64,000 nucleotides of DNA from Providencia vermicola (GTDB taxonomy: Bacteria > Pseudomonadota > Gammaproteobacteria > Enterobacterales > Enterobacteriaceae), in contig NZ_JAGSPI010000005.1 of assembly GCF_020381325.1 (NCBI RefSeq), forward strand, positions 280,021-344,020. The letters are read 5' to 3'. The notes beneath the pieces are model-generated. The model had not been told where the DNA came from. It saw only the letters and a program-made list of their open reading frames with translations, and made no database searches. Both the position numbers and the translations under genes were made by a program. The first letter of the stretch is position 1; each line of letters begins with the position of its first letter. Of the stretch, positions 50,344-61,115 are shown piece after piece.

Positions 50344-50371
50344 AAAAAGGCGACCTTCAAGTCGCCTTTTT
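50344..50371. terminator. Bidirectional terminator between TpsA-like gene 1 and aphA
   Basis: AAAAAGGCGAC (50344-50354) pairs with GTCGCCTTTTT (50361-50371), a strong stem for both converging genes. Confidence 0.88.
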
Positions 50372-50387
50372 CATATTCAAAATTCAA

Positions 50388-51101
50388 TTAGAATTCAGAA
50401 TTAATCACCACTTCTTCACCAAAACGCCCTGCTTTTGGCAGCGGTTGGTAAGATGAGTTGGCTGCACGTAAAATACGAACGCCACGAATACCTAGTTCAT
50501 GAGCCGCTGCAATATCCGCATCTGCATCTCCATAATAAATAGTTAATTTATGGTCACGCATCCAACTTACTTTATTATTTTGCCCAGGCTCATCACCCGC
50601 AAAAATAACAGGTTGCATTTTATCGGCTGGGATCGCCAAGCCTTCTTGAACGTACTTAGTCACAGTTTCAGTTTTCGTTTTAGTACGGCCAGTAATAAAA
50701 TAAACGGTGTCTCCTCGGTCTAAGTGCATTTTGACTAAATCAATACCCACTTGTTTTGGCATACTGAATTTGTCCCACTCATTATTCATTTTTTCCCAAA
50801 ACTGCTGGTTTTTCAAATAACTAAAATCATTTGGGGAAAATTCGAGTTTACCGCGATAAAAACCTGGGCTAGAAAATAACACTGTATCATCGATATCAAA
50901 GCCAACTGCCATTGGCGCTTTACCTTCTAGACTTTGTTTAATTTGTTCAATAGAAACCCAATGAATAGGTTGCTGTTGCGCTAATTCAACAACGGTAACG
51001 CCTGGGCTGACAGTTTCTGGCATTGGTATTTTGGCTTGAGACGTTGCCGTAAACGTTAAAGCTAATGCAACTGCACTCAGCGTCAGGGTTATTTTTTTCA
51101 T
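50388..51101 (-). CDS. aphA: Class B acid phosphatase AphA
   Basis: AphA is a periplasmic non-specific phosphatase and phosphotransferase of the HAD superfamily. The 237-residue precursor (same length as E. coli) has a signal peptide of about 23 residues (TATSQA end) and the nucleophile motif [11 protein letters not shown] with Asp69 and Asp71, then [12 protein letters not shown] and YYGDADADI for the other catalytic positions. AAGGAT precedes the ATG. In E. coli aphA lies elsewhere, so its position beside the trp region is lineage-specific. Confidence 0.94.
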   Translation of the reverse strand: MKKITLTLSAVALALTFTATSQAKIPMPETVSPGVTVVELAQQQPIHWVSIEQIKQSLEGKAPMAVGFDIDDTVLFSSPGFYRGKLEFSPNDFSYLKNQQFWEKMNNEWDKFSMPKQVGIDLVKMHLDRGDTVYFITGRTKTKTETVTKYVQEGLAIPADKMQPVIFAGDEPGQNNKVSWMRDHKLTIYYGDADADIAAAHELGIRGVRILRAANSSYQPLPKAGRFGEEVVINSEF

Positions 51102-51454
51102 CTTTTATCCTTATCGAGTTTACCCACTTAGAAACCATTCTTTATTCACTTGGATAAACTACATTTTTATCTGTAAGTAATAGACGTTGCTGCTTATCGT
51201 GTTTAGCTGTTTATAAGTACATTTTGCAGCAATTATGTGAGTTAAATCCCACATAGGGCTTGATGTTAAGTTTTTTTGTTACATTAAAATGAGACTTAAA
51301 TCTCATTTTAATTATCTATTACAGATAGGTTTTGTGATTCTGTGACCTAAACCCGCAATTCACAGACACATACAAACAGTAAGCTGTAATTTTTAGGAAA
51401 TAAAAAAGCGATGGTGTTATGCCATCGCTTATTAAATAATGATAATGCAGTAAA
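51102..51454. other. Intergenic region aphA / rluB
   Basis: This 353-bp stretch holds the aphA promoter region and the rluB terminator. A loose CRP-like repeat (TATGTG...CACATA, 51234-51255) and a perfect 10-bp hairpin (51285-51310) are the only structures noticed. No gene is supported. Confidence 0.55.
51402..51430 (-). terminator. Intrinsic terminator of rluB
   Basis: AAGCGATGG (51406-51414) pairs with CCATCGCTT (51422-51430). The leftward transcript ends in a T-run read from the A residues at 51402-51407. Confidence 0.85.
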
Positions 51455-52372
51455 TTAGATGCGTGTACGACGCTTCGCTGTCGGGCCTGAAGATTGGCGC
51501 TTAGATGCAGGACGTGATGCCACTTGAGTATGACGTTTCACAGCACGACGAATTTGATTCGCTTTGATTCTACGTTGATCACGTTCAACTGCCACTTTAC
51601 TTTCTGTTTCAGCTGGCAGCTCAACTAATTCACGCAAATAGTTAGTTTGCTCTAAACCCAGCTCAGTCCAACCACCGCGCGGTAGCCCTTTTGGCAAATC
51701 GATATCACCATAACGCACTCGGATCAAACGGCTAACTTGTACACCAACCGATTCCCACAAACGACGGACTTCACGATTACGCCCTTCTGTTAACGTAACA
51801 TTGAACCATTGGTTCATCCCTTCACCACCACGATAAGAGACTGTTTTAAAGGACGCTGGACCATCTTCAAGTTGAACGCCTTGGGTCAACTGGCGAATTT
51901 TTGCATCGTTAATTTCACCAAAAACCCGCACTGCGTATTCACGCTCAACTTCACGGCTTGGATGCATTAAACGGTTCGCTAACTCACCATCAGTTGTGAA
52001 TAACAGTAACCCACTAGTATTCACATCAAGGCGACCTACTGCAATCCACCTTGCCCCTGTCAGTTTTGGCAAACGCGTAAAAACGGTTGGACGCCCTTCA
52101 GGATCGTGGCGAGTACACAATTCACCTTCAGGTTTGTAATAGGCCATCACACGGCAAATTTCTTTTTCCGCTTCTTTAATCGCTAATAAACGACCATCTA
52201 AACGAATTTTGGTTGATGCTTTGACTTCGACACGGTCACCCAAAGTGGCGATTTTACCGTCTACGCTGATCCGACCTGCTTGCAGGAAGGTTTCGATTTC
52301 ACGACGTGAACCATGCCCTGAACGAGCAAGGATTTTTTGTAATTTCTCTGTATTTTGCGGTTTAGCGCTCAT
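51455..52372 (-). CDS. rluB: 23S rRNA pseudouridine(2605) synthase RluB
   Basis: RluB isomerises uridine 2605 of 23S rRNA. The 305-residue product has an N-terminal S4 RNA-binding domain ([20 protein letters not shown]), the catalytic Asp in [14 protein letters not shown], and a basic C-terminal tail. ATG 52372 (AGAGGG upstream) matches the family N-terminus; the frame remains open 22 codons further. It is near yciO and trp as in E. coli. Confidence 0.94.
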   Translation of the reverse strand: MSAKPQNTEKLQKILARSGHGSRREIETFLQAGRISVDGKIATLGDRVEVKASTKIRLDGRLLAIKEAEKEICRVMAYYKPEGELCTRHDPEGRPTVFTRLPKLTGARWIAVGRLDVNTSGLLLFTTDGELANRLMHPSREVEREYAVRVFGEINDAKIRQLTQGVQLEDGPASFKTVSYRGGEGMNQWFNVTLTEGRNREVRRLWESVGVQVSRLIRVRYGDIDLPKGLPRGGWTELGLEQTNYLRELVELPAETESKVAVERDQRRIKANQIRRAVKRHTQVASRPASKRQSSGPTAKRRTRI

Positions 52373-52536
52373 GTAACCCTCTACTGTCGCCTTCACAGGC
52401 GTCAAATAACTTTTCACCAAGTAAAAAAACAAGTGCAAAAAGTCATAAATTTGAAAACCCGCGCATTATACACAGGTTTCCCCTGAACCCCTATCTTTTA
52501 TCACCTTATCGCACATTCGATACCTAAATAGCCTAT

Positions 52537-53157
52537 TTATTCAAAGGGGGATGGATCCCCCGTGCCAACACGGGCTACAACAGGTGTATCATCAGTAAAA
52601 TCAATGACTGTGGTCGGTTTCTGTCCGATATAACCACCGTGGATCACTAAATCCACTTGTTTATCTAATAAATCACGAATTTCTTCTGGATCAGATTGGG
52701 TAAAATCATCACCAGGCATAATTAAACTCGTTGACATCAGTGGTTCACCAACCGCTTCAAGTAAATCTCGTGCAATTGGATTTGATGGTACGCGCAGGCC
52801 GATTGTCTTACGCTTTTCATTCATTAAACGACGAGGAACTTCTTTGGTGGCTTTTAAGATAAATGTATAATTACCTGGGGTATTATTCTTAATTAAACGA
52901 AAAACCGTATTATCTACGTGTGCATAGTTAGAAAGCTCAGAAAGATCACGGCACATTAATGTAAAATTGTGGTTAGTATCTAACTGACGGATACGACAAA
53001 TTCGCTGCAATGCATCTTTTTCTTCTAAACGACATCCTATGGCATACCCTGAATCAGTAGGATAAACAACCACACCGCCTTTATTTAGAATTTCAACACT
53101 TTGACTGATTAACCGAGCTTGCGGGTTATCCGGATGGACATAAAAAAACTGGCTCAT
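52537..53157 (-). CDS. yciO: YciO-like Sua5/YrdC-family protein
   Basis: This 206-residue protein belongs to the Sua5/YciO/YrdC family, whose best-known members make threonylcarbamoyl-adenylate for tRNA modification. GGVVVYPTDSGYAIGC, PGNYTFILKATKEVPRRLM and TIGLRVPSNP are the conserved parts. YciO itself is not essential and its reaction is less certain. It is next to rnm, 148 bp away, and points towards rluB as in E. coli. Confidence 0.92.
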   Translation of the reverse strand: MSQFFYVHPDNPQARLISQSVEILNKGGVVVYPTDSGYAIGCRLEEKDALQRICRIRQLDTNHNFTLMCRDLSELSNYAHVDNTVFRLIKNNTPGNYTFILKATKEVPRRLMNEKRKTIGLRVPSNPIARDLLEAVGEPLMSTSLIMPGDDFTQSDPEEIRDLLDKQVDLVIHGGYIGQKPTTVIDFTDDTPVVARVGTGDPSPFE

Positions 53158-53305
53158 ATATACCTCAACAATTTGGTATCGACAGCATCACCCGGCAAAA
53201 TACCTAAAAATGGCACTATCTCTTTACTCAATCGAATGATTGATTTTAATCTAATCACTCTATATATAGTATTATTTTACACCGACCGACCAATACATCA
53301 ATAAA

Positions 53306-54202
53306 TTAGCGATTTTTTACGTCCTGCCACAATGTCCAAACTGCTTGCTCATCATTTGGTAACCATAGGTTTCGCCCCAATTCAATCCAAGAACAAGGAC
53401 GGTGAAAATCAGACCCCACAGAAGTTCGTAAATCCGCCATTTTAGCCAATTCAGCTAAATATTGTTTTTCATTAGGAGGTTGCTGGCAATGGGAAATCTC
53501 CATCGCATCGCCCCCATGTTCTTTAAAATAAGCAATCACACGTTTTAGCCATTTATTTGAAAGCTGATATTTAGATGGATGCGCTAAAACAGCCACGCCA
53601 CCAGCGGCATGAATCGCCGCAATGGACGCTTCAATGCTACACCATGTTGCGGGCACATAACCTGTTTTGCCTTTAGACAAATAGCGTTTGAATACATTAT
53701 TGATGGTTTTTTCTTTGCCTATTTTCACGATATATTGCGCAAAATGCGCTCGGGTAACTTGCCCCCCACCCGATATACTTTGGGCGTTCTCCCACGCATC
53801 ATCAATGCCCGCTTTTTGTAAACGACGACCTATCTCAATCCCCCGCGCTTCACGACGAGCCGATTGCTCCGTAAGTAATGCAACCATTGCAGGGTGTTCA
53901 GAAGTGAAATTTAAACCGACGATATGGATTTCAATATTTTCCCAAAGTGTTGAGATCTCAACACCATTCACTAACTCAATCGGCTTTTCGTTATCGCGTA
54001 CATACTGTCTTGCCTGCATTAAGCCATCACACGTATCGTGGTCAGTGATCGCTAGGACATTGACGCCTTTTTCAATGGCTCGCTCTATCAATTCTTCTGG
54101 CGTTAAATCCCCATCAGAAGCTGTCGTATGGCTGTGTAAGTCATAGCGAGTCAGTAGCGGTGTAGACACAGGTTGCAAGGTGATATCGTCTCCAATTTCC
54201 AT
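53306..54202 (-). CDS. rnm: RNase AM, PHP-domain 5'-3' exoribonuclease (YciV/TrpH)
   Basis: The 298-residue protein has a PHP metal-dependent phosphoesterase domain. DLHSHTTASDGDLTPEEL and AITDHDTCDGL supply metal-binding His and Asp residues near the N-terminus, with GVEIST, VLAHPSKY and VGSDFHRP further on. E. coli Rnm shortens RNA from the 5' end and trims rRNA precursors. It is divergent from trpL, with the trp promoter about 40 bp from its start codon, as in E. coli. Confidence 0.92.
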   Translation of the reverse strand: MEIGDDITLQPVSTPLLTRYDLHSHTTASDGDLTPEELIERAIEKGVNVLAITDHDTCDGLMQARQYVRDNEKPIELVNGVEISTLWENIEIHIVGLNFTSEHPAMVALLTEQSARREARGIEIGRRLQKAGIDDAWENAQSISGGGQVTRAHFAQYIVKIGKEKTINNVFKRYLSKGKTGYVPATWCSIEASIAAIHAAGGVAVLAHPSKYQLSNKWLKRVIAYFKEHGGDAMEISHCQQPPNEKQYLAELAKMADLRTSVGSDFHRPCSWIELGRNLWLPNDEQAVWTLWQDVKNR

Positions 54203-54238
54203 AAATAGCTATTTTTTCCTAATAAATTAACAAAATAC

Positions 54239-54273
54239 TTGACACTTCAAATGCGATCCAGTTTACTAGTACG
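54239..54273 (+). promoter_or_regulatory. trp promoter with TrpR operator
   Basis: TTGACA (54239-54244) and TTTACT (54262-54267) are 17 bp apart. The 19-bp stretch 54255-54273 overlaps the -10 element and contains ACTAGTACG, one intact half of the E. coli trp operator; the other half (CCAGT) is degenerate. Repression by TrpR with tryptophan is inferred. Confidence 0.82.
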
Positions 54274-54322
54274 CAAGATGGCTTGCAGCCAATAACATTC
54301 AGTTTATCCAGTGAGGCACATT

Positions 54323-54394
54323 ATGGCTTTAATTAACTTAACAAATCGTTGGTGGCGTGACTTCCCAAATTGGGCGGAAGCCGCACGCGCATAG
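54323..54394 (+). CDS. trpL: trp operon leader peptide
   Basis: This 23-residue peptide has three tryptophan codons: a tandem pair at residues 10-11 (NRWWRDF) and a third at residue 17 (PNWAE). GAGG lies six bases before the ATG. Ribosome stalling at the Trp codons when charged tRNA is scarce should favour the antiterminator and allow transcription of trpE. E. coli TrpL is 14 residues with only the tandem pair, so this leader is longer. Confidence 0.9.
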   Translation: MALINLTNRWWRDFPNWAEAARA

Positions 54395-54443
54395 TTAAAC
54401 CATGCCTCAGTGCCAAACCCGCCCTTCATACGGCGGGTTTTTT
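54361..54443 (+). promoter_or_regulatory. trp attenuator (alternative hairpins and terminator)
   Basis: The terminator is AAACCCGCC (54415-54423) with GGCGGGTTT (54432-54440) and six T residues from 54438. GGGCGG (54372-54377) can pair with CCGCCC (54419-54424), an antiterminator that excludes it. CTTCC (54361-54365) with GGAAG (54376-54380) is a possible early pause hairpin that in turn competes with the antiterminator. This is the layout of a Trp-codon attenuator. Confidence 0.8.
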
Positions 54444-54473
54444 AATGTCAAAAATTAGCGTAAGGCAACAAAA

Positions 54474-56048
54474 ATGAACAAACAAAACACCACATTAGCA
54501 CATTTTACGTATCTGGATAGCCCAATTAACTATCAGCCAGATCCAACGCTGTTATTCAACCACTTATGCCATGCGATTCCCTCAACAATGTTGCTTGAGT
54601 CCGCTGAAATCAATAACAAAGCTAATTTACAAAGTTTATTGATTGTTAACAGCGCATTACGCATTCGCGCTTTTGGCCAACGCGTCGAAATTGAAGCGTT
54701 AACATTAAACGGCCAAGCCTTGCTGCCATTGTTGTTAGCGCAACTTTCAGGGGTAATTTCCACCCATACCATTGAAACGGCATTATTAGTTGTTACCTTC
54801 GAGCAACCTAACCCTGCGTTAGATGAAGACAGCCGTTTAAAAGCGGCATCATGCTTAGACGTGTTACGTGCATTACCTGTCTTAGCTCAAACTTATTCGA
54901 CTAAGCCAGAAACGGTATTTGTGGGCGGCTTATTTGCCTATGACCTTGTGGCAAACTTTGAGTCCATCCCTGACGTTAAAACTGTCAATCAGTGTCCTGA
55001 TTATTGTTTCTTCGTCGCAGAACACTATTTAGTGATCGACCATCAAAACCAAGCAGCTCGCATTAAAAGCTGTATTTTCAGTCAAAACGAACAAACACTG
55101 GATGCGGTTAAACAACGTCACAATGAAATTATTGCATCTTGCCGCCCATTTTTACCGGCACTCCCTTTGCAAAGCGAGCCTAACTTCCAAGTTACACTGA
55201 GCAAAAACGACCAAGAATATGGCGCCATAGTCACCTCATTAAAAGAGGCGATTTATCGTGGAGATATCTTCCAAGTAGTACCCTCACGAAAATTCACCAT
55301 GCCTTGTTCACATCCACTGATTGCCTATCAAAAACTTAAGGCACAAAACCCAAGCCCTTATATGTTTTATATGCAAGATCAGGATTTTACGCTATTTGGT
55401 GCATCCCCCGAAAGTGCATTGAAATATGCCACCAGCGACCGGAAGGTGGAAATTTACCCTATCGCGGGTACTCGCCCACGCGGCCGTGATGCTCAAGGGG
55501 ATATCGACCTCGATTTAGACAGTCGCATTGAACTATCAATGCGTACAGATGAAAAAGAGCTAGCAGAGCACATCATGCTTGTTGACCTTGCGCGTAATGA
55601 CCTAGCCCGTATCTGTGAAGCAGGCACCCGCTATGTAGCTGACTTAACCAAAGTCGATCGTTATTCCTTTGTGATGCATCTCGTTTCCCATGTTGTGGGA
55701 ACATTACGTCACGATTTAGACATTTTTCATGCTTATCAAGCCTGTATGAATATGGGCACATTAACGGGAGCCCCCAAAGTGAAAGCCATGCAATTAATTG
55801 CACAGTATGAACAACAGCGTCGTGGCTCCTATGGCGGTGCGGTGGGTTATTTCAACGGCAGAGGTGATTTCGATACTTGTATCGTGATCCGCTCAGCTTA
55901 TGTAGAAGATGGCATTGCGACTGTACAAGCTGGTGGTGGCGTCGTATTGGATTCATCACCTCAAGCTGAAGCAGATGAAACGCGCAATAAAGCACGCGCC
56001 GTGATCCGTGCGATTGCCCAAGCCCACCAAGTGAAGGAGTTATTCTAA
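54474..56048 (+). CDS. trpE: Anthranilate synthase component I
   Basis: TrpE makes anthranilate from chorismate with ammonia delivered by TrpG. The 524-residue product has the LLESAE feedback-inhibition motif near residue 40, the chorismate-binding core ([19 protein letters not shown] segment [10 protein letters not shown]) and [14 protein letters not shown] near the end. It is the first structural gene after the attenuator and overlaps trpG as TAATG. Confidence 0.96.
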   Translation: MNKQNTTLAHFTYLDSPINYQPDPTLLFNHLCHAIPSTMLLESAEINNKANLQSLLIVNSALRIRAFGQRVEIEALTLNGQALLPLLLAQLSGVISTHTIETALLVVTFEQPNPALDEDSRLKAASCLDVLRALPVLAQTYSTKPETVFVGGLFAYDLVANFESIPDVKTVNQCPDYCFFVAEHYLVIDHQNQAARIKSCIFSQNEQTLDAVKQRHNEIIASCRPFLPALPLQSEPNFQVTLSKNDQEYGAIVTSLKEAIYRGDIFQVVPSRKFTMPCSHPLIAYQKLKAQNPSPYMFYMQDQDFTLFGASPESALKYATSDRKVEIYPIAGTRPRGRDAQGDIDLDLDSRIELSMRTDEKELAEHIMLVDLARNDLARICEAGTRYVADLTKVDRYSFVMHLVSHVVGTLRHDLDIFHAYQACMNMGTLTGAPKVKAMQLIAQYEQQRRGSYGGAVGYFNGRGDFDTCIVIRSAYVEDGIATVQAGGGVVLDSSPQAEADETRNKARAVIRAIAQAHQVKELF

Positions 56049-56659
56049 TGGCGAATATTTTACTGCTCGATAATGTGGATTCTTTCACTTACAACTTGGT
56101 CGACCAACTGCGTGCCAATGGCCACCAAGTCGTTATTTACCGTAATACCGTGAGCTCAGAGCATATTTTATCTGTATTAAACCAAATGAACTCACCAATT
56201 TTAGTGTTATCGCCAGGGCCAGGAAAACCGAGTGAAGCAGGCTCTATGCCTGAGGTCTTAAAACAGGTTATCGGCAAAATTCCTGTGATTGGTATTTGTT
56301 TAGGCCATCAGGCCATTGTTGAGGCTTACGGTGGTGTTGTCTCTTCCGCGGGGGAAATATTACATGGTAAGGCATCACTTGCTACCCACGATGGGCAAGC
56401 GATGTTTGCTAATCTCGAAAACCCTGTTTCAGTCGCGCGCTACCACTCTTTAGTGGGTAGCCAAATTCCTGAAACTCTGACTATCAATGCGCAATCCAAC
56501 GGAATGGTCATGGCTGTGCGAAATGAGCAAGACAAAGTGTGTGGATTCCAATTTCACCCTGAATCTATCTTAACCACTCAGGGTAAACAGTTGTTAGAAA
56601 ATACTGTGGCATGGGCTCTTTCTACACCCAACGCAAGCACCACAACTCATTCGCACTAA
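56048..56659 (+). CDS. trpG: Anthranilate synthase component II (glutamine amidotransferase)
   Basis: TrpG releases ammonia from glutamine for TrpE. The 203-residue class I glutamine amidotransferase has the nucleophile in GICLGHQAI, and the His/Glu pair in [10 protein letters not shown]. The start overlaps the trpE stop. Here trpG ends and trpD begins separately 20 bp later, whereas in E. coli the two are fused. Confidence 0.95.
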   Translation: MANILLLDNVDSFTYNLVDQLRANGHQVVIYRNTVSSEHILSVLNQMNSPILVLSPGPGKPSEAGSMPEVLKQVIGKIPVIGICLGHQAIVEAYGGVVSSAGEILHGKASLATHDGQAMFANLENPVSVARYHSLVGSQIPETLTINAQSNGMVMAVRNEQDKVCGFQFHPESILTTQGKQLLENTVAWALSTPNASTTTHSH

Positions 56660-56679
56660 CGGGATATAGAGAGCCAATT

Positions 56680-57681
56680 ATGCAAAATATTTATGATAAA
56701 TTATTCAAAGCACAGCCACTGACACAACAAGAAAGCCAGTATTTATTTAATGCCATTATTCAAGGTGAATTAACTGAATCGCAACTGGCAGCCGTACTCA
56801 TCAGCATGAAAATGCGTGGTGAACAACCTCAAGAAATTGCAGGTGCCGCCCTTGCCTGCTTAGAAAATGCCCAACCATTCCCTCGACCTGATTATCAATT
56901 CAGTGACATTGTAGGTACCGGGGGAGATGGCGCAAACAGTATTAACATTTCAACGGCTAGCGCATTTGTAGCCGCTGAAGCTGGAATTAAAGTCGCTAAA
57001 CATGGCAATCGCAGCGTATCTAGTCGTTCTGGATCATCAGATTTATTAGCGGCCTTTGGTATTGCACTTGATTTAAGCGCTCAAAGTGCTCGGGACATTT
57101 TGGATGATTTAGGCGTGTGTTTCTTATTTGCCCCTCAGTACCATAGTGGTTTTCGCCATGCAGCACCTGTTCGTTCACAACTGAAAACAAGAACATTATT
57201 TAACGTTCTTGGGCCATTAATCAACCCAGCTCGCCCACCTATCGCGTTAATCGGTGTTTATCAAGAAGCGCTGGTAAAACCCGTCGCTGAAACCTTAGAT
57301 ATGCTTGGTTTTACCCGTGCAGCTGTGGTACACAGTGGAGGGATGGATGAAGTTTCACTTCATGCCACAACCCAAGTTGCTGAATTAAAAGACGGTGTGT
57401 TACATCATTACCAATTAACCGCCGACGATTTTGGCTTAACACCGTACCAATTACGTGATTTGGAAGGCGGCACCCCTGATGAAAACCGCATTCTATTGAC
57501 CCAGTTATTACAAGGCCAGGGTAAAGCAGCTCACGAGGCTGCAGTCGCGGCTAATGTGGCAATGCTAATGCGGATTAATGGCCATGAAGATTTAAAACAA
57601 AATAGCGAACATGCTCTCTCAATTATTCGCAGCGGTAAATCATTCGACCGAGTCACTGCGCTCGCGGCAAGGAACCAGTAA
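56680..57681 (+). CDS. trpD: Anthranilate phosphoribosyltransferase
   Basis: TrpD joins anthranilate to phosphoribosyl pyrophosphate. The 333-residue protein has the [15 protein letters not shown] phosphate-binding segment and [20 protein letters not shown] 56680 begins the family N-terminus [10 protein letters not shown]; the frame is open upstream across the end of trpG but that part is not conserved. It is a stand-alone enzyme not fused to TrpG. trpC follows with one base between. Confidence 0.95.
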   Translation: MQNIYDKLFKAQPLTQQESQYLFNAIIQGELTESQLAAVLISMKMRGEQPQEIAGAALACLENAQPFPRPDYQFSDIVGTGGDGANSINISTASAFVAAEAGIKVAKHGNRSVSSRSGSSDLLAAFGIALDLSAQSARDILDDLGVCFLFAPQYHSGFRHAAPVRSQLKTRTLFNVLGPLINPARPPIALIGVYQEALVKPVAETLDMLGFTRAAVVHSGGMDEVSLHATTQVAELKDGVLHHYQLTADDFGLTPYQLRDLEGGTPDENRILLTQLLQGQGKAAHEAAVAANVAMLMRINGHEDLKQNSEHALSIIRSGKSFDRVTALAARNQ

Positions 57682-57682
57682 A

Positions 57683-59059
57683 ATGAAAGCGACTGTATTA
57701 CAAAAGATTGTTGATGACAAAGCCGTTTACCTTGTTGAACGTAAGGCTAAACAGCCCTTAGACAGTTTCATAGACACATTACAGCCAAGTCAACGCAGCT
57801 TCTATGATGCATTAAGCACTAAGCGCCCAGTGTTTATTTTAGAATGTAAAAAGGCGTCTCCTTCAAAAGGGTTAATTCGAGAAAATTTCGACCCTGAAGT
57901 GATTGCGAAGACCTATGCACCCTACGCATCTGCGATTTCCGTCCTCACTGACGAAAAATATTTTCAGGGCAATATGGATTATCTGACGATTGTCAGTAAC
58001 ACGGTTAAGCAACCTGTTTTATGTAAAGATTTTATTATCGATCCATACCAAGTATACCTTGCACGTCATTATCAAGCGGATGCTATCTTATTGATGTTAT
58101 CGGTATTAAATGACGAAGAATATGTGGCCTTAGCGGATGTTGCACACCAATTAAATATGGGTGTTCTAACGGAAGTCAGTAACGAAGAGGAATTAGAACG
58201 AGCCATAAAATTAAAGTCTAAAGTGGTCGGCATTAATAACCGGGACTTGCGTGATTTATCCATTGATTTAAATCGCACCCGCGAATTAGCGCCGCGTTTA
58301 GCGCCAGAAACGATTGTGATCAGTGAATCAGGTATTTATTTACATCAGCATATTCAATCTCTTAGCCAATATGCTAACGGTTTTCTGATTGGTAGTGCTT
58401 TAATGGAACAAGATGACCTTGCAAAGGCACTACAAAAATTGCTCGTTGGTGAACATAAAGTGTGTGGCTTAACCCGTGAACAAGATGCAAAAGCCGCTTT
58501 CGACGCGGGAGCTTGTTTTGGTGGATTAATCTTTGCAGAATCCTCCCCTCGAAAAGTGACACTGTCACAAGCTGAGCGTATTGTCCATTCCGCCCCGCTA
58601 AAATATGTTGGTGTATTTCGTAACCAATCGGCCGATTTTGTCGCGCATATTGCGAAAAAGTTAGCGCTCTTTGCCGTGCAGCTACACGGTAATGAAGACC
58701 GACAATATATTCAAGAAGTTCGCTCTCAATTACCAAGTTATTGTGAAGTGTGGAAAGCGCTGGATATGTCGCAACCAAATGTAGCTGAATACGAAACTCA
58801 AGATATTGATGTTCTATTACTCGATAACGGGCAAGGCGGAACAGGAAAGAGCTTCGATTGGTCAGCCATTCCAGCAACTGCAAAGCAAAAGCTAATGATA
58901 GCGGGCGGATTAAATCCTCAAAACTGCCTTCAGGCCGCGAAATTGCTGTGTAATGGGCTTGATTTTAATTCTGGTGTCGAAATTGAGCCTGGTATTAAGA
59001 GTGAGCAAAAAATTAAGTTAGTGTTATCAACGTTGCGGGCTGAATCAACAGTCCAATAA
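57683..59059 (+). CDS. trpC: Bifunctional indole-3-glycerol phosphate synthase / phosphoribosylanthranilate isomerase
   Basis: The 458-residue fusion carries IGPS (about residues 1-255; FILECKKASPSKGLIRENFD, LCKDFIIDPYQV, VISESGIY) and PRAI (about 256-458; KVCGLTREQDAKAAFDAGAC, LLLDNGQGGTGKSFDW, IAGGLNPQNC). They catalyse consecutive steps in tryptophan synthesis. ATG 57683 lies one base after the trpD stop with AAGGA upstream. The same fusion occurs in E. coli. A matS site lies inside the PRAI part. Confidence 0.96.
   Translation: MKATVLQKIVDDKAVYLVERKAKQPLDSFIDTLQPSQRSFYDALSTKRPVFILECKKASPSKGLIRENFDPEVIAKTYAPYASAISVLTDEKYFQGNMDYLTIVSNTVKQPVLCKDFIIDPYQVYLARHYQADAILLMLSVLNDEEYVALADVAHQLNMGVLTEVSNEEELERAIKLKSKVVGINNRDLRDLSIDLNRTRELAPRLAPETIVISESGIYLHQHIQSLSQYANGFLIGSALMEQDDLAKALQKLLVGEHKVCGLTREQDAKAAFDAGACFGGLIFAESSPRKVTLSQAERIVHSAPLKYVGVFRNQSADFVAHIAKKLALFAVQLHGNEDRQYIQEVRSQLPSYCEVWKALDMSQPNVAEYETQDIDVLLLDNGQGGTGKSFDWSAIPATAKQKLMIAGGLNPQNCLQAAKLLCNGLDFNSGVEIEPGIKSEQKIKLVLSTLRAESTVQ
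58556..58568. other. matS site within trpC
   Basis: GTGACACTGTCAC matches GTGACRNYGTCAC exactly. It is within coding sequence, which limits but does not exclude MatP binding. Confidence 0.75.
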
Positions 59060-59118
59060 AGCAATAAGATAAGGCTAAACAATAATTACGTTTTAACTGA
59101 TGAGATGGATAACAAATA

Positions 59119-60309
59119 ATGAGCAAATTAGATCCGTATTTCGGTGAGTTTGGTGGGCAATATGTGCCAGAGATTTTAATCCCTGCACTCAATCAATTAG
59201 AAGATGCCTTTATTGCCGCGCAAGATGATGCAGAATTTATCAAAGAATTCCATGACCTACTTAAAAACTATGCCGGTCGTCCGACGGCGTTGACTCTCTG
59301 CAAAAACCTTACCGCAGGCACCAAAACAAAGTTGTATTTAAAGCGTGAAGACCTGCTTCATGGCGGGGCGCACAAAACAAACCAAGTCTTAGGCCAAGCG
59401 CTACTGGCTAAACGTATGGGCAAAACAGAGATTATTGCTGAAACAGGTGCGGGGCAACATGGTGTTGCGACAGCATTAGCTTGTGCACTTCTCAACATGA
59501 AATGCCGTATTTATATGGGTGCTAAAGACGTTGAACGTCAATCCCCTAACGTATTTCGCATGAAACTGATGGGCGCAGAAGTTATCCCTGTCCACAGTGG
59601 TTCCGCCACCCTAAAAGATGCTTGTAATGAAGCACTGCGAGACTGGTCTGGCAGCTACGATAAAGCGCACTACCTACTGGGTACCGCAGCAGGCCCGCAC
59701 CCTTACCCAACCATCGTGCGTGAATTTCAACGCATGATTGGTGATGAAGCAAAACAGCAGATTCTTGAAAAAGAAGGCCGTTTACCCGATGCCGTGATTG
59801 CGTGTATTGGTGGTGGGTCCAATGCCATTGGCATGTTTGCGTCTTTTATCCCTGAAGAAAATGTCAATCTTATTGGCGTTGAACCTGCAGGTTTAGGTAT
59901 CGAGTCAGGGCAACATGGAGCCCCATTAAAACATGGACGCGTGGGTATCTACTTTGGAATGAAATCCCCAATGATGCAAACTCGCGAGGGACAAATAGAA
60001 GAATCTTATTCAATATCTGCAGGTTTAGACTTCCCTTCTGTTGGGCCACAGCATGCCCATTTAAATAGCATCGGGCGTGCTGAATATGTCTCTATTACCG
60101 ATGATGAAGCATTAAATGCCTTTAAACTTTTATCACGCAAGGAAGGCATTATACCTGCATTAGAATCTTCTCATGCTTTAGCTTATGCGTTAAAAATGGC
60201 AGAGCAAGAACCCAATAAAGAACAATTATTAATTGTGAATTTATCAGGCCGCGGCGATAAAGATATTTTTACTGTGCATGATATTTTAGTTAGCAAAGGG
60301 GAAATTTAA
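59119..60309 (+). CDS. trpB: Tryptophan synthase beta subunit
   Basis: TrpB condenses indole with serine using pyridoxal phosphate. The 396-residue product has the PLP lysine in [12 protein letters not shown], the indole-site Glu in [10 protein letters not shown], and the phosphate-binding [10 protein letters not shown]. It is 59 bp after trpC and its stop overlaps the trpA start (TAATG), reflecting equal production of the two subunits. Confidence 0.97.
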   Translation: MSKLDPYFGEFGGQYVPEILIPALNQLEDAFIAAQDDAEFIKEFHDLLKNYAGRPTALTLCKNLTAGTKTKLYLKREDLLHGGAHKTNQVLGQALLAKRMGKTEIIAETGAGQHGVATALACALLNMKCRIYMGAKDVERQSPNVFRMKLMGAEVIPVHSGSATLKDACNEALRDWSGSYDKAHYLLGTAAGPHPYPTIVREFQRMIGDEAKQQILEKEGRLPDAVIACIGGGSNAIGMFASFIPEENVNLIGVEPAGLGIESGQHGAPLKHGRVGIYFGMKSPMMQTREGQIEESYSISAGLDFPSVGPQHAHLNSIGRAEYVSITDDEALNAFKLLSRKEGIIPALESSHALAYALKMAEQEPNKEQLLIVNLSGRGDKDIFTVHDILVSKGEI

Positions 60310-61115
60310 TGGAACGTTATAACCAACTTTTTGAGCGTCTAAACAGCCTAAATCAAGGTGCTTTCGTTCCCTTTGTGACATTAGGTGATCCCGATGCTGA
60401 AACATCATTGAAAATTATTGATGCTTTAATTGAAGGTGGCGCTGATGCGCTAGAGATTGGTATTCCCTTTTCCGATCCTCTGGCAGATGGCCCGACAATT
60501 CAAAATGCAAACCTGCGAGCATTTAAAAGTGAAATTACACCCACAATTTGCTTTGAATTATTAAGCCGTATCCGAGCAAAACACCCAACCATGCCAATCG
60601 GTTTATTGGTATATGCAAACCTCGTGTTTACCAATGGAATTGAAAATTTCTATATCCGTTGCCACAAAGCAGGCGTTGATTCTGTATTAGTTGCAGATGT
60701 TCCCATGAGTGAATCAAAGCCTTTTCGTGAAGCCGCCCTTGCCCATAATATTGCTCCTATTTTTATTTGTCCTCCTAATGGTGATGATGGTTTATTACAA
60801 CAAATCGGCGAACATAGCCGTGGGTATACTTACTTATTATCAAGAGCTGGTGTGACGGGTACTGAACAACGCGCTCAAATGCCATTAACGCATTTGGTCG
60901 ATAAGCTTAAGCAATATCAAGCCGCTCCTGCACTCCAAGGGTTTGGTATTTCTGAACCAGAACAAGTCACCGAGGCAATTAAAAATGGTGCCGCTGGTGC
61001 CATTTCAGGCTCTGCTGTGGTTAAAATTATTGAAAATAACCTCGATAAGCCAGATGTCATGCTAAAAGCATTAACTGAGTTTGTAAGTAAAATGAAAGTA
61101 GCCACACAAAAATAA
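60309..61115 (+). CDS. trpA: Tryptophan synthase alpha subunit
   Basis: TrpA splits indole-3-glycerol phosphate and channels indole to TrpB. The 268-residue TIM barrel has the catalytic Glu in [20 protein letters not shown] and the second acid in VLVADVP, with the flexible RAGVTGTE loop. It is the last trp gene and ends at a strong terminator. Confidence 0.97.
   Translation: MERYNQLFERLNSLNQGAFVPFVTLGDPDAETSLKIIDALIEGGADALEIGIPFSDPLADGPTIQNANLRAFKSEITPTICFELLSRIRAKHPTMPIGLLVYANLVFTNGIENFYIRCHKAGVDSVLVADVPMSESKPFREAALAHNIAPIFICPPNGDDGLLQQIGEHSRGYTYLLSRAGVTGTEQRAQMPLTHLVDKLKQYQAAPALQGFGISEPEQVTEAIKNGAAGAISGSAVVKIIENNLDKPDVMLKALTEFVSKMKVATQK

Noticed and set aside
51234..51255. TATGTG...CACATA as a CRP site before aphA
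   Set aside because: The half-sites are separated by ten bases, too far for the TGTGA-N6-TCACA arrangement.
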